From: Petunia secreta
Taxonomy: Eukaryota; Streptophyta; Magnoliopsida; Solanales; Solanaceae
Assembly (NCBI GenBank): GCA_029990175.1
Contig: JARKIP010000003.1
Coordinates: forward strand, 2,728,001-2,792,000
Length of the DNA: 64,000 nucleotides
Direction of reading: 5' to 3'
A model generated the notes under the pieces. That model was not told the origin of the DNA and searched no databases. It saw only the letters and a list, made by a program, of their open reading frames with translations. Positions 30,266 through 42,488 of the stretch are shown here, in pieces. Numbering within the stretch: position 1 is the stretch's first letter; the number at the start of each line of letters is the position of its first letter. Both the position numbers and the translations under genes were made by a program.

Positions 30266-32099
30266 GTCCACACTCCTGCGCACCATCCAGATTTCAGGGC
30301 AGTTTTCTTGTACTCTTACTTTTGCACTTACTTCTTTGTCGCACTGGGACATTGCTTAGTTTAAGTGTGGGGTGGGGTACTGCCCTTTATCTATTTTTGA
30401 GGTTAGGATGCATGTACCTTAGGACTTTTTCTTTTGTCACTTGACTTTGTTTTGATTTATTTCTTGCTTTAATATATGAAAAAAAAAATTAGAAAACCAA
30501 TGAAAAATTCCAAAAAGATTTTCCTTTTAGTTTTATTAGTGGTACATGTCATCTGCCCCGTGGTTTTTCTTATGGCCACGGTTCTTTTCCACGGGGAGGC
30601 CTTTGAACCGGGTAGTTTTTATTTTTAGGATTAGGATAGTTAGTTGTAGATTGCCCTAGATGTAGGAAAAAAAGGTAGAATGCTAGGTGCCTTTGATTTG
30701 TTTGATACCGATGAACTTGGACTTGATTGCATGTGCTATTTGTGGTGTCCTAGAGTTTTAATTTTGATGCATGCCTAGGAAAAACATGGAACGACCCCCT
30801 TGAGATGCTTGAGTTCGCTTGCTTGACATGATTGCTATCCTTTGTGCATGAGTGCTTAAATTTCCACAAGTTGCATTCTAGAAGCTTAGTTGAGAGTTGT
30901 TAATGGAACCTCTTTGTGTGAACCATGTGCGATGTGTATGTGAGGCATGTTCTTGTTACTCCATGTTGCATGTTAATGTCTAGAACTTGCCCCGTGTGTG
31001 TGCAAAGCGAAATCCTAGGTTGGCTCTAGTCGGGAAATGATACAAGGCCTTCTTTTGTTAGCCTACCCTTACATATATACCTTGAAAAAATTATTGTTGT
31101 GATTTCTTTGATCCTTTCTATTGGTACCCACACCCCGAGCCTACCCATTTGTTCTTAATTGACTCTTTTGGCCCTTTACTCCTTAAGCACTTTATTGATA
31201 TTGTGTAGATGATTGGAGTTGTGGTTGGATGTTGGGAGGTTCTTGAGTGGAACTAATAAAGGGGAATACTTGTTAAAATTGTGAAGTAGTGGAAAACATT
31301 GGCAAGGATGGAAGTTAATGAAATTGAAAAAAAAAATGAAATGATAAGAAAAGAAAAAAAAATAGCAAAGTTGAAAAAAATTGTGAAAAGAAAAAAAAAG
31401 AAGAGAAAGATGTCCATTCCTTGCTAGTGTGTGCTTGAAAATAAAAATGCTACTTATTGGAAAGGTGTATGTGTGATACTTGTGATTGGGTGGTTTGATG
31501 AGAATTGTGTTTGAAATTAAGTGTGATGTATTAAAGTGCTTAGGGAGGTAGTCACTATTACCATATGTATCCTACCCGCCCCTTAGCCTACATTACGACC
31601 TTTCTAAAGTCCTAGTTAATCCCGATTGGAGTGAGCCTACATTAGTGGAGTCCTACACTACGGGCAAGCCTATGGTACGTTGTGTGTGACATGTGAGCCT
31701 TTCATGAGAGTGAGTGAATTCATTTGTTATTGCCCCCGTTCTATTCATGATAATTTGTGTGTGTGTGATCTTTTTGGGGGGGCACTCTCTTTGATATTGG
31801 TGAGGGTACGTGGTTTGCATGAAGTAGGTAAAGTTGATGGCTTTTGATTGAGTAGATAGGTGTGATTTTGTGGGAGCATGGTTGCATTAAGTTGAGTTTT
31901 GTGCATTTGAGCTATTTTGGGGTGGTTGTTCTCATATTTTTGGTTTTGGTAAATTGTTGGCATGTTGTGGACCGATGGTAGTCATGTGCGCATTGGTTCA
32001 ATGGTCGGTATCAACCATAGTCATAGGCAGACCTGTTTTACCTAGGATGGGAAGTGAGATATGACTTGCTCGAGGGCGAGCAAGGGTTCAAGTGCGGGG
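30266..32099. other. Athila 3' noncoding region
   Basis: Long noncoding stretch with A-rich segments (31326-31402), a PPT-like motif right after the env-like frame (30362) and many short direct repeats. No credible ORF. Confidence 0.6.
32089..32099 (+). promoter_or_regulatory. Athila polypurine tract
   Basis: CAAGTGCGGGG directly before the 3' LTR start TGGTG at 32100. Confidence 0.7.
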
Positions 32100-33451
32100 T
32101 GGTGATGTTCGGCATTTTATGCCTACTTTTCCTTAATATTTCCGCACATTTGAGCTTGTTTTGCACTCGTTTGGTAGCTTGTGAATGTGGTTTTACACTG
32201 ATGTTTTGTTGTGCGTGTGTAGGTTGTTACGCGATGCATTTGGAGCATTTTGGAGCTTGATTTAGCATGAATTGGTTGAAGGATGGTTGAAGATTGGATT
32301 GAGCACACAAAGGCACGACACGCGACGAGTTTCGGACCAAAGAAAAGCATTTTTGGCCTGGCGCCCTAGCCCATGCGCCGCGGGCTCTACCGCGCGCAGT
32401 GGCTAGGCGCGTTTGGCTTGCGCCGCATGGCCAAGGCGTGCAGCTGGAGGCGGGTTCTGACTATTGGCACGCGTTCCGAGGCGCGGGGCGCCCGTTATAG
32501 CGCCCCTTGTGCGCGTTTTTACTTCCTATTCCTTCTAGCATCGGGTCTAACTTATTACTAAGGGTTTGGAAACAGTATAAATAGTTTATTACTTATTTTT
32601 TGTAAGGAGTTCTTGACTTTGGAGCAATATTGAGAGCTACACACTTCATTGAACAAGGGTTATTCCCAATCTTTCATCTATTACATCAAGTATTTCATTA
32701 TTACACCAAATCTTTGTCTTGTGATTATGAATATGTGTGGCTAATTTTCTAACGTTCTGGGGTTAGAGTTTACATGAAAGTTGATTGTTGAAGATTGATT
32801 CCCATTGATTGAATCCCATAACGGGTTACTTATTCTTTCTTGATTTAACTTGTATAATTGTTAGAGCTCGATAATTATACATCATCTATGGTTTTTGGGT
32901 TGAACTCGAAAGAGAGAATCTAATTACGTAATAAGAAAGAATAGAACTAGTTTGTGAACCCGGGCATCGGGGAACCAATTCGCGGGTAGGATAGACATAT
33001 ACTTGCTTGCCTAGTTTAACTCATTACATGAATCTTAATGCGTGCATGTGATTTAACCCATAGACATATAGGGATTGAAGTAGCTTGCATAGACTGCGAA
33101 GAACTGAAAGGTTTTCACAGTTACATTTACTCTGTTAGTTAGTAACTCGGGATTTAAAAAGTGGAATCAATTGGATACATCAACTGGATTGTTCGTAACT
33201 CTGACCCTGGATCGCTCTCTTGATATTGTTAACAACCAAAGTTTTGTCCCATTGCTCGTTTACATCTTTAGCACTTTACTTACTGTGTTTTAGTTATAAA
33301 AACTCTTACAACCATTGGAAAAAGACCCCTGGATAGTTTGTTTAGGAATTATTAAGCACTAGTCTGCATAGTCCTCGTGGGAACGATACTCGACTTTGTC
33401 ACTTTATTACTTGGCGACCGCGTATACTTGCGTGTGCGTTTGGGAGCAACA
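32100..33451 (+). repeat. Athila 3' LTR
   Basis: 1352 bp from TGGTGATGTTCGG to GGGAGCAACA. It lacks a GTTT present in the 5' copy near 22208. TSD CGTGT follows at 33452-33456. Confidence 0.9.
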
Positions 33452-33456
33452 CGTGT

Positions 33457-35833
33457 TAACGTAACAAAAAAACTCGAAACATATCGAACATAAAGTAACA
33501 TAACTGATCATAAAAAATAATGTCAACATGAATTGGAATATAACAATTATTTTACCAATTTCAGACCTTGTGTGGTAACATGCTTTTGAATAAATTACAA
33601 GATGAAAAAAGATGTTTACCTAGTAAGCCAAAGATCCAAAAGCACAACACAGCAAACGTAGAGTGACCAGCCACTAAGCAACGATTTTAACACTTTTTTT
33701 GACCTTACAAGAAGTGAATTTATAACCCAAAAGACTTTTGGAGTAATAGTCTTTTGGTTTTAAATTCTTTCCCTCTCAAACATAAAATTATTTTTTCACT
33801 CTATTTTTCTCTTTCTCTATGCTAATTTTCGGAAGGTTCTTGAGTGTTGTCCTCCCCTAAATAAGAGTTAAAATCTCACTTTTATAAACAAAAAGGTTTA
33901 GTGTTAAGTTGTATCAAAGTACAAGACCCATCTCCACTTGAGTATCCTTGTCAAGTCTCCTATTTTAAGGCTTTTTGACACTATTTTCTCACTATTTCGA
34001 CACCCTATTTGTCCCAAAAATTTGAAAAAACTGGTTGTCCTTTGATAGGACAGCCGTAGGCCTAGATTTGTTAGATGATTTTGCTCAAATTCACTGCAAG
34101 CTCAAGGCCAAAAACCTCTTTGTTCTAAGCCAAAAGATCTGAAAATTAAAAAAACTAAAACTAAAACAAAACAAAACAAAACCAAACCAGCCCCCTCCAA
34201 ACTATTAAAACTATCCATTTAGCCATTTCCATGAATTCCTAAGTTTCTGTAGCAAAACAGCCCCAGTGTCATTCCTAAAGAACAATTAACATAGATATTC
34301 AAACTTGTACTAACAAAATAATTCATAAAGCTATACATGACACAAAGAAAGAAGTAGACCCTTCAAGATTGAAAGAACCATAACTGAATTAGTATCCTGC
34401 TGAAACAAACAAATCTAGAGCCACTTCCACCTACATCAAGTCAACACATTAACTTCAACATTAACAATGAATGAAGACGAGTTCATGGGTGGAAAACATG
34501 ATACACATAAGCCATAGTTACCAACACTAAACAGACCTACTAAAAAACGCTTCTACTTACACAGATACATATAGTTTCCTGATGCTATATTCCAACTTGA
34601 CATGTTTTAGACAGACGGATTTAACATGCCGAAAATAATGAATCATTCATGACTGCATCGGATTTACAACAGGACGATGTACATGATAATTCTTATTTCT
34701 AAAAAGTTAATACTAGTAATGAACATGTTTATTATATAACTAAATATCCTAACAATATTACTTTCACCTACTAATCATGATCTGAATTAGTCAAAGAACG
34801 AATATGATCAGCCCCAAAGACGCTGCCTCGACGTCGATACACCACTACAAACAGCCACAGCAGCAACACTAGCAAAACCACCAAAGTTCCAAAATATTTT
34901 CACCATAAAAGCCTCTCTACTGCCTGATCTTGACACCCACAGATATCCAAGTTTCCATGTCCTGTCTTGTCATTTTCTAATTGAAACAGCCCTATAATGA
35001 GTTATTCCAACTAGAAAAAGGAAAGAGGGAGTGTTGTGAGCATCTCTCCCACATTGATAAAAAAGAGAGATGATAATGGTATATAGACTAAATGAGCTCT
35101 CCCACCTACTAGACTAGTCTTTTGGGTTGGCTCTCCTATTTGGTCTATAACAGGGAGGCACGGGTCAGATAAGGAAAACGAAAAAAAGCAAGAAATCAAT
35201 ATTCGCCGGAGTTTTATGTTTTTCAGCCCTCTTTAAAGTTGGATCTGCTCTGATTGGTTGGGAATTTGGGAAAAAAATATAGCGTTAATGGATAGAGGGG
35301 CTCGATAGCTTTTCAGAATGGTATAGTTTGTATTTTTCCGACCACCGGAAGGCAGTGGCCCGGTGGCGGAGAACGGCGGAGCTGCAGCAGAGAGGGGTGC
35401 CGGGATTTTCTGATGTTGAGGGAAAATTTGATCAGGGTTTGGCCAAGCCAAGGGCTTAGGTAGTGTGAGTGATGAAAATGGAGGAAAAAGAGGTTATAGG
35501 GCTTTGGGAGTGGGCTTCGGTTTATTGGACATGATTTAAGGATTGGGCTGCATATATTTCTACCCATAGCCATAAAAACTCTATATCACTTAAAACATAC
35601 ACAATTAAATACAATAAAAACCCCATAATTTTACAATTCAATTGAAACATAGAATCACAATTAAGCACATAACAAGTATCTTTTAGTAATTTTTATATTT
35701 ATCATTCTAATTAAAGACAATTTTAGTTAAAATAAAAGATTAAACTTTAGGAAAATTCGGCCAAAATCCTAAGAATTTAACACGACTATTTTGAAGAATT
35801 TTTTGTATTTAGTTCTAAAATTAGGTGATTACA
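33457..35833. other. Right part of the interrupted solo LTR
   Basis: Continuation of the outer unit after Athila. No coding frame is convincing. Purine runs and a GC-rich patch (about 35340-35400) are present. It ends GGTGATTACA before the ATATG duplication. Confidence 0.5.
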
Positions 35834-36185
35834 ATATGTGGGCACATGAGTTACTAAAAAGTTGGTACTTAATTTTATGACGTAGCATAATGCAGTCACT
35901 ATAACTTTTATGAGTACTATTATTTTATTTTTCTTTTCATTTTGTTTCGTATTATTAGATTTTCAAGACATTGTTAGTTAGATTTGCTTGACGGTCATTT
36001 TGTTTCTTTCTCTTACTTCTTTTTATTCTTATTTTATTTCATATATATAAACGTCGTACGAGAGGTGCCTCCGGTTTCAAGATCCGGTTGAAATTTGACC
36101 CGTAGCCACGTTTTTGAATACTAATTAATGTTTAGCATGTGCATATCTGACCTATAGCCACATTTTAAATCGCTAATTAATGGAT

Positions 36186-36296
36186 AGTCTATATTTGCGC
36201 CATATTTGAGAATAGCCTATATTTGCAATATATTTGAGAATAGCCTATATTTGCAATATATTTGAGAATGGCCTATGTTTGCTATATTTTTTAAAA
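36186..36296. repeat. Short tandem repeat, about 28-bp unit
   Basis: The unit AGCCTATATTTGCAATATAT plus TTGAGAAT occurs about three times in a row with small changes. Confidence 0.8.
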
Positions 36297-37311
36297 TACC
36301 CACGTTGAATTGCAAATTCTTTTTAAAAGTAGCCGGTAGTAGTTGCTGAGTTGCAAGGAAAGATATATTTTTTGTTTGACTCTGACAAAAAAAAAAAAAA
36401 AAGATCTAATGGACTAAAATTGGATAAATTATAAAAAAATAGTTTTCAACGTGAACCAGACAATCAAGTACACAAAAATCTATGAAGATCATGATTAGCA
36501 AACTGGACAATCAAATACATAAAAAATGGTGAAGTGCATGATTAGCTACTCCTTCAGTGTGCGTATTTAGACTTCGACAAATGGTTATTTATTCTACATT
36601 TTGAATTAAAAGCTTAACTTTATAAAATAATGTCCTGCAATTTTTAGCGTAAAAATCGAATTTCATAATGCAATGACTAAAATATAAAATGAAGGCCATT
36701 AGAGTGATTAAATGGTATCATTTCTATAAAAAGAATAGAAACTTTAAAATAGAGTCAATATATATAGAATATACACTTAATATTCATTTAACATATATGA
36801 AATATGTATAAGAAATATATAAAAATTGCTATTATTCATTTTAAAGGCACATAGTATTCCACTATGCCCAAAAAAATTCAGAATAACTAAGTAAAATATT
36901 TTTGAGAGAAAGACAGGATAAATTTTAAGTTTGAACTTATATATTTATCAAAGAAGAATTTGTATCATGTATTTTTCTTAGAGTAAAAGAGCTAGCAATG
37001 AAACTTTAAAAAAAATCAATAATGAGCATTCCCTCTGTTTCATTTTATATAGCAGCATTTCATTATTAGTCTGTTTAGAAAAGAATGAAAACTTTTTAAA
37101 TTTAGAAATAATTTAACTTTAAAATTACTACTTTGTCAGTAAAGAAATTATTTATAAGTACACGAATATCTACGACTTATTTTATACTACAAATCTGCAT
37201 TTTTTTCTTAAATTCCGACCTACTAAAACTATGATATATAATGTGAAATGAACAGAGTACTACTTTTTCATATTAAAACTTTACATTAGAAAAACGGGCT
37301 CCTCACAACTA

Positions 37312-37312
<1 letters not shown>

Positions 37313-37382
<70 letters not shown>
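37313..37382. repeat. TA dinucleotide microsatellite, about 35 units
   Basis: An uninterrupted TA run of about 70 bp. Confidence 0.95.
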
Positions 37383-37386
<4 letters not shown>

Positions 37387-37589
37387 GTGAATTGAATGAG
37401 TTAAATGACATACTCCGGTTATTGGAGCAAACCTCTACTGGAGGGTATTTCAACCTAGGAAGTAGAAATGTTGATGGTCAACTTGAGCTGTCCAGTTGAA
37501 TATTTCTATTTTTATATTAAATAAGTTACTAAATTAGAAACAACAAGATGGGGATAGACTTGGATAGATAAAATTGAACACTACTAAAA

Positions 37590-37920
37590 AAAATCGGGAT
37601 TTTCGACCGCCCAATCGGTCGAAATTCGGTCGAACTATCGACCGTATTTCGACCGATTGTGGTGGTCGACCAAATTAAGGTCGAAATTCAACCTTCGACC
37701 GAAATTCGGTCGAACGTCGACCGAAATTCGGTCGAACGTCGACCGACATAAGTGCCATGTTCTTCGACCGAAATTCGGTCGAATGTCGGTCGACGTTCGA
37801 CCGAATTTCGGTCGAAGGCCTATCGACCGAAATTCGGTCGAACAGGATTTCGACCGAAATTCGGTCGAAAGGCTGGTATTATTTTTTGACCAACTTTCGA
37901 CCGAAAGTCGGTCGAAAACC
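37590..37920. repeat. CACTA-2 left subterminal palindrome array
   Basis: About seven copies of CGACCGAAATTCGGTCGA or one-base variants between about 37697 and 37916, plus half-sites from 37603. Confidence 0.9.
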
Positions 37921-38121
37921 TGTAAAAACCTGCAACATAAAAGCTGAAATTAGCCCTACACCACCTGTAAACACGCAGAAAAACCAGTCACAAGACATTC
38001 ATAAACGCTATTCAAACAAGGCTAACAAAGCCAAACAATAGAAAGGAGTCTTTCAACATTCGTTCAAGTTTTACAATATTCAAACAAACTAAACAAACAG
38101 TTTAAAGTTCAACTTTCACTA

Positions 38122-40098
38122 CTAATGGCTAGAAGCCGAACTAGACCCGTCATCAGACTGAGAGGGTGAATGGTGGCGATGTCTGCTCTTGCTCTTTCCC
38201 TTTCCCGAGCTATCACGCTTTCCTTTGCCTTTTTTTTGGTTCCTGAGGAGCTCTTGCATCATTTGATGCATTTCTCTCTGATGCGCCTCCTGTGATGCGC
38301 GCATCATTTCATGCACTTCTCTCTGATGCGCCTCCTGTGCTAAGCGCATAGCTTCATTTTGTTTTCTCAGTTCTTCGATCTCTGCTTGCATCCGAGTCAT
38401 TTCTGGAGCGGGAGCAGAGCTTGGAGGAGCACTTGAACACGAGCCCAAATAGTTCGATTTATGCTTGGCAGATGAATACAGAGTTCCAATGCCATAAGCT
38501 GACCCCTTCTTCACCCCTCCGACCGCTTCCAACCATAAGTTGGTTTCTTGCTCGAGCGTTAACGGTACTGGGGTACTGCTTCCGCATTCAGATTGCTGAG
38601 TCGCGGTCCAGTCCTCAAGGGCCTTTGTAGCTTTTTCCTGAAAAACATAAATATATCAACGGTACAACTATGAAGTTTTAAACTTGAAGGATTGGCGCGA
38701 CTTTAGTTTAAATTTAAGTACTTACCCAGGCCTCTTGTGCTCGGGGCTCGACCCATGTTTCTCCGCCCTTTTTATCTTTCTTGATATGGCGGATCTTGTG
38801 CATTTCAGAGAGTGGAATAGTCCGATTTTGTTGCTTTTCCTACAAATTAAAGAAGAGAACAAGTTAGATAGAAAATAAACTATTATAGTAATTCTTATAA
38901 ATTAAATTACTTTACCAAGCGCATCTTCTGCGTCGCAGCGCTAACTGCGCCACCGGTATGCAGCGATCCACCCTTAGTAGATGCCCGAGCTTTCTTCCCT
39001 TGTTCGCTCTTCTTCTGAAATTCGGGAGTACCCCAATAATGCAGCAGCTCTCTCCATTGATGATCATAGAGGAAGCCGGGCATTTTCCCATTTTTGCGCG
39101 CATTATACATTGCGTTCTTGTACACATCCGCGCATTTCTTAGGGAAGTTAGAACGGACTTTATAGTCCAGAGCCGGATGCCACTTACACTGAACCTGCAA
39201 TATTCATCAAAATATTTTATTTAAACATAATCATTAAGAAAACCTGCAATTAGTGAAAAACTGTATGCATATTTATCACCTCAAAAGCTTGCATTATCTG
39301 TTGCTTTACTTGAGGGGGCACAGCGCCCCAGGATGGCCATGATTCCTTCCATTGAGATTTCATGCATTTCGTCAGCATAGGGGTAGCATCAGTGTTGGGG
39401 CAAAAGCTACGTAAAAAAACAGACGGGTTAATAGAAATACTAATATTTAAAAGCTTACTGCTAAATAGATAAGAACTTCATAAATACTATACTTACCTCT
39501 TATCCCCCTTGGGATAAATAATCAAACGCCCGTCTTCCCAAGTGCCAGGCTCACCGATGTAATATGGCGATCTGGGATCATAGTAAGGAATCTCCTGCTG
39601 TACCGAAGGGCAGGTAGGGCTAGATGGGTCGGAAGGCGGCTGAGTCGACCCAGACGGACTAGTGGACTGTGTGGGATCGCCTAGTCCGGGAACGCCCTGG
39701 GATGGACCGTCCTGGCTCTCAGTCATGTCATAACTACTGAAGTGATGCCTCCAACCAGGATGGCTCTGAGGCATGCCAGGTGGCCTGAAAAAATCTGGAC
39801 TGAATCCGGCAGGTGCTCCTGTAGGAAGCGAATGCGGCACCTGGGACATGCGGGGCGGCCTGAAAAAATCTGGACTGTTTGCTGCTGGTGCTCCTGTAGG
39901 AAGGTGATGCAGCACCTGAGAGGTAGGAGTGTCCTGTGCCGGCTCACCTGAAGGCTCACCTGCCTTTCCTTTCCCCTTCCTTCTTTCAAACACCCGAGGG
40001 TGAGGAGTGTCCTGTGCCGGCTCACGTGAAGACTCACCTGCCTGTTTAGGCCCCTTCTTTCTTGAAAACACGTTCTTCATTCCTGTTGACACATTCAT
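38122..40098 (-). CDS. CACTA-2 second gene (TNPA-like, Transposase_24-type), five exons, apparently intact
   Basis: Exons on the minus strand: 40098-39497, 39406-39280, 39194-38916, 38839-38726 and 38637-38122. All borders are GT-AG and phases agree, giving 1638 nt or 545 residues. The first exon is Pro/Ser-rich with a duplicated FFRPP block. The middle (CMKSQWKESWPSWGAVPPQVKQ, CKWHPALDYKVRSNFPKKC, NGKMPGFLYDHQWRELLHYWGTPEFQKKSE, ETWVEPRAQEAW) resembles the Transposase_24 family of plant CACTA elements. The last exon has a coiled coil with a repeated EAHQREMHQMM block, a basic stretch and a Ser-rich end. In En/Spm the analogous protein binds subterminal repeats; that role here is inferred. 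An alternative in-frame ATG lies 18 nt downstream. Confidence 0.8.
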
Positions 40099-40339
40099 TG
40101 CACAAAAATTAGACGGGTTAAATAGATTAAATAAACACAGTCATTGCAAAAAAAAAATAGGCGGGTTAAATAGATTAAATACACACATTCATTGAAAAAA
40201 AAATAGTCCAGTTAAATAGATTAAATACACACATTCATTGAAAAAAAATAAGAATACAAATATCTTCTTATGTTTATAATTATATAATTACATTAAACTA
40301 GCCTATTAAAAAAACAAAAGTTACTAAGTACATATAAGG

Positions 40340-41026
40340 TCAATCCTCATCATCTGCCAATTCTTCTTCCTCATCCTCATCGTTAACTTCTTCTTCATCT
40401 GTATATTCATCATCATTTGCCCTTGAAGCTCCTTCTCCAAAATTAAATGGGATTTTTCCCCGACTAGCTACAGATGTATCTAATTGCTCATATATGCCAT
40501 CAATATGCTGCAACTGGTCAGCTAGTTCATTGTCTGCTATCAATGGAACGGTTGACACCTCGTTCTGGTATGCAACATCTAAAAGATCAGGGACTTCAAC
40601 TAATCCCACCGGTTTTCCTTTTATAACTGCCCACCAATGGGCTTTGGCCTTTGATCTTGCTGGGTTCTTTGTCCGCGGGTAAGGAACAAACCACACTTGC
40701 TTTACTTTCTGGGCAATGATGAAAGGATCATAGTGTCCATATGACCTTCTGTGATTAACCTCGACTAACTTAGAAGACGGGTCTACCCTCGTACCTCTGT
40801 TGCTGGGATCAAACCACTTGCACCGGAAAAGAACCAATTTCTTCCGAGGCCAACCGACACTATACTCTACCTCTAACATCTCCTCAATCACACCGTAGTA
40901 CTCAAAGTCACCCCCGTGATCACCGGTTCCTACTTTCACGGACACACCAGAGTTTTATGTTTTCTTACCCTCTGACCGCTGCTTTGTATGAAACTTGTAC
41001 CCATTTACAAAGTATGTATTCATCCT
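40340..41026 (-). pseudogene. CACTA-2 transposase gene, DUF4216-like part
   Basis: From about 41026 the second frame reads MNTYFVNGYKFHTKQRS, then a stop TAA where CACTA-1 has Tyr (KKT, stop, NSG), then GDFEYYGVIEEMLEVEY, LVLFRCKWFDPSNRG, YDPFIIAQKVKQVWFVPYP and an acidic tail. It is joined directly to truncated tnp2 sequence upstream, showing an internal deletion. Confidence 0.75.
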
Positions 41027-42488
41027 TTGGCAAGAATCGACGGCAACAGTCGAACCATGTGCATTTGCCTCCATATTTCAACGTGAAGGCTTTTGTATCT
41101 TCCATACAGTAAGGGCAAGCGAGCTTACCTGCTGTGGACCACCCAGACAACATCCCATAAGCTGGAAAGTCATTTATAGTCCACATCAAAGAAGCACGCA
41201 TTTGGAAGTTCTGTTTGGTTGATATATCATAAGTCTCAACTCCTTCACGCCAAAGTATCTGCAACTCATCAAGCAAAGGCTGCAAATATACATCAATAGA
41301 GGCTTTCGGGTTATGTGGACCCGGTATTATACAATTCAAAAAGAGATAAGGACTGGTCATGCACATTCCAGGAGGCAGGTTGTAAGGAGTGACAAATACG
41401 GGCCAACAAGAATAGGGCGTAGAAGAGACATCAAACGGGGTGAACCCATCAGAACATAGGCCCAACCTTACATTCCTTGGCTCACTAGCAAATGCCGGAT
41501 ACACTTGATCAAAGTGTTTCCATGCCTCCCCATCAGATGGATGAGATAGAATACCTGGCACCTTGGTACGGTCATGATGCCATCTCATGTGTAGAGCAGA
41601 ACTCATCGAAGCATACTACCTCTTTAACCGTGGTATAAGGGGCAAGTAATGCATCCACTTAACAGGCTTCGGCTTCTTTTTAGGATCAGGCTCAGGCTTG
41701 TACCGGGTCTCCTCACAAAATGTACATGTCTGCAGGTCTGCATCATCCTTGTAATACAACATGCAGCCATTAACACAACAGTGAATCTTCTCGGCAGAAA
41801 GCCCCAACGAGGAAACCAACTTCTTAGTGTAGTAATAAGTAGTTGGTAGGGCCATATTTGTCGGATTTAGTTCATTCATAAGGGCAATGATGGAATCCAT
41901 GGCAGCTTGAGATATACTAAAATCTGATTTGATACTCATCAGTCTAACTGCAACCGACAACTGGGAATGCACCGAGCCCTCATAAAATGGACGACTTGTT
42001 TCCTCCAACCGTTCATAGAACTGATTTGCCTCGGCATTGGGAATGTGCTCAATGTTTGGCTGTGATGTATCCGGCTGAAGGGGATCATTAGCCGGGTACA
42101 TCCCAAAAGCATCATTCACCATATCTTCCATTCTATACCCGGCTGCTTGGTCTGGTTCCACAACCGGAGAACTCCTAGCGCCATGAATATTTTTAAGATT
42201 TTGAATTTGCTGCTGCATGTCCCAAGGCTCTCCATGATTATACCAAATGTAATAATTTGACATAAACCCCTTCTTATACAAATGTAACTCGACATTCTCC
42301 AAATCTTGTATCTTTACACATTCGCATTTTTCACATGGACACCTAATTTTGCCATGCCTTAAATAATCGTCTGTGTTGCGGGCTACATCAAGAAATTCCA
42401 TAACACCCACTACAAACGAAGGCCTCAACCCCCGCCGCTCGGGAAAATTTCTATTATCCATCCACAGACGACGATGATTAATGTCCAT
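41027..42488 (-). pseudogene. CACTA-2 transposase gene, associated domain and N-terminal tnp2, with a stop and a deletion
   Basis: It starts MDINHRRLWMDN at 42488. The transposase-associated domain follows (KIRCPCEKCEC, VELHLYKKGFMSNYYIWYNHGE, MVNDAFGMYP, FYERLEETSRPFYEG). The tnp2 part begins LSAEKIHCCVNGCMLYYK. A TAG interrupts LIPRLKR at about 41615, where CACTA-1 has Leu. The frame then continues MRWHHDR, HPSDGEAWKHFD, LGLCSDGFTPF and GWSTAGKLACPYCMEDTKAF, and ends after CRRFLPKD, where it jumps to the DUF4216-like region. The missing piece covers the rest of tnp2 and the DUF4218-like domain. Confidence 0.8.

Larger units (their letters stand above)
20956..33456 (+). mobile_element. Athila-lineage Ty3/gypsy retrotransposon, complete, TSD CGTGT
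   Basis: The element occupies 20961-33451 (12.5 kb), flanked by CGTGT at 20956-20960 and 33452-33456. LTRs are 1353 and 1352 bp and differ by about six substitutions and two small indels (about 0.4 percent by hand). The order is LTR, PBS, gag, protease-RT-RNase H-integrase, spacer, env-like frame, long 3' region, PPT, LTR. A tRNA-Asp-type PBS, a DLGA protease motif and an extra frame after integrase are Athila traits. Three in-frame stops and one frameshift disable gag-pol. Confidence 0.92.
19713..35838. mobile_element. Probable solo LTR of a large LTR retrotransposon, split by Athila
   Basis: The outer unit begins TGTCACGCACTC at 19718 and ends GGTGATTACA at 35833. It is flanked by identical 5-bp duplications ATATG (19713-19717 and 35834-35838). 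Removing the Athila element and one of its duplications leaves about 3.6 kb with TG...CA ends, no coding frame, no PBS and no PPT pair. That size would suit the long LTRs of Ogre-type Tat elements, and a GGGAAGGTATTAGGCATCC-like block at about 19917-19935 recalls such LTRs. A non-autonomous element without visible LTR repeats is the alternative. Confidence 0.6.
35839..37575. other. AT-rich intergenic DNA
   Basis: No gene recognised. It holds the tandem repeats listed below, a poly-A run (36387-36402) and a long TA microsatellite. Confidence 0.6.

Noticed and set aside
35233..35573. Minus-strand frames near a GC-rich patch
   Set aside because: Short, low complexity, no recognisable domain, and within the presumed solo LTR.
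37590..37920. CRISPR-like array of repeats
   Set aside because: Palindromic repeats at a CACTA end with irregular short spacing, in a plant genome.
37657..38041. Arg-rich frames in the CACTA-2 end (also 43068-43440)
   Set aside because: They are translations of the CGACCG palindrome array.
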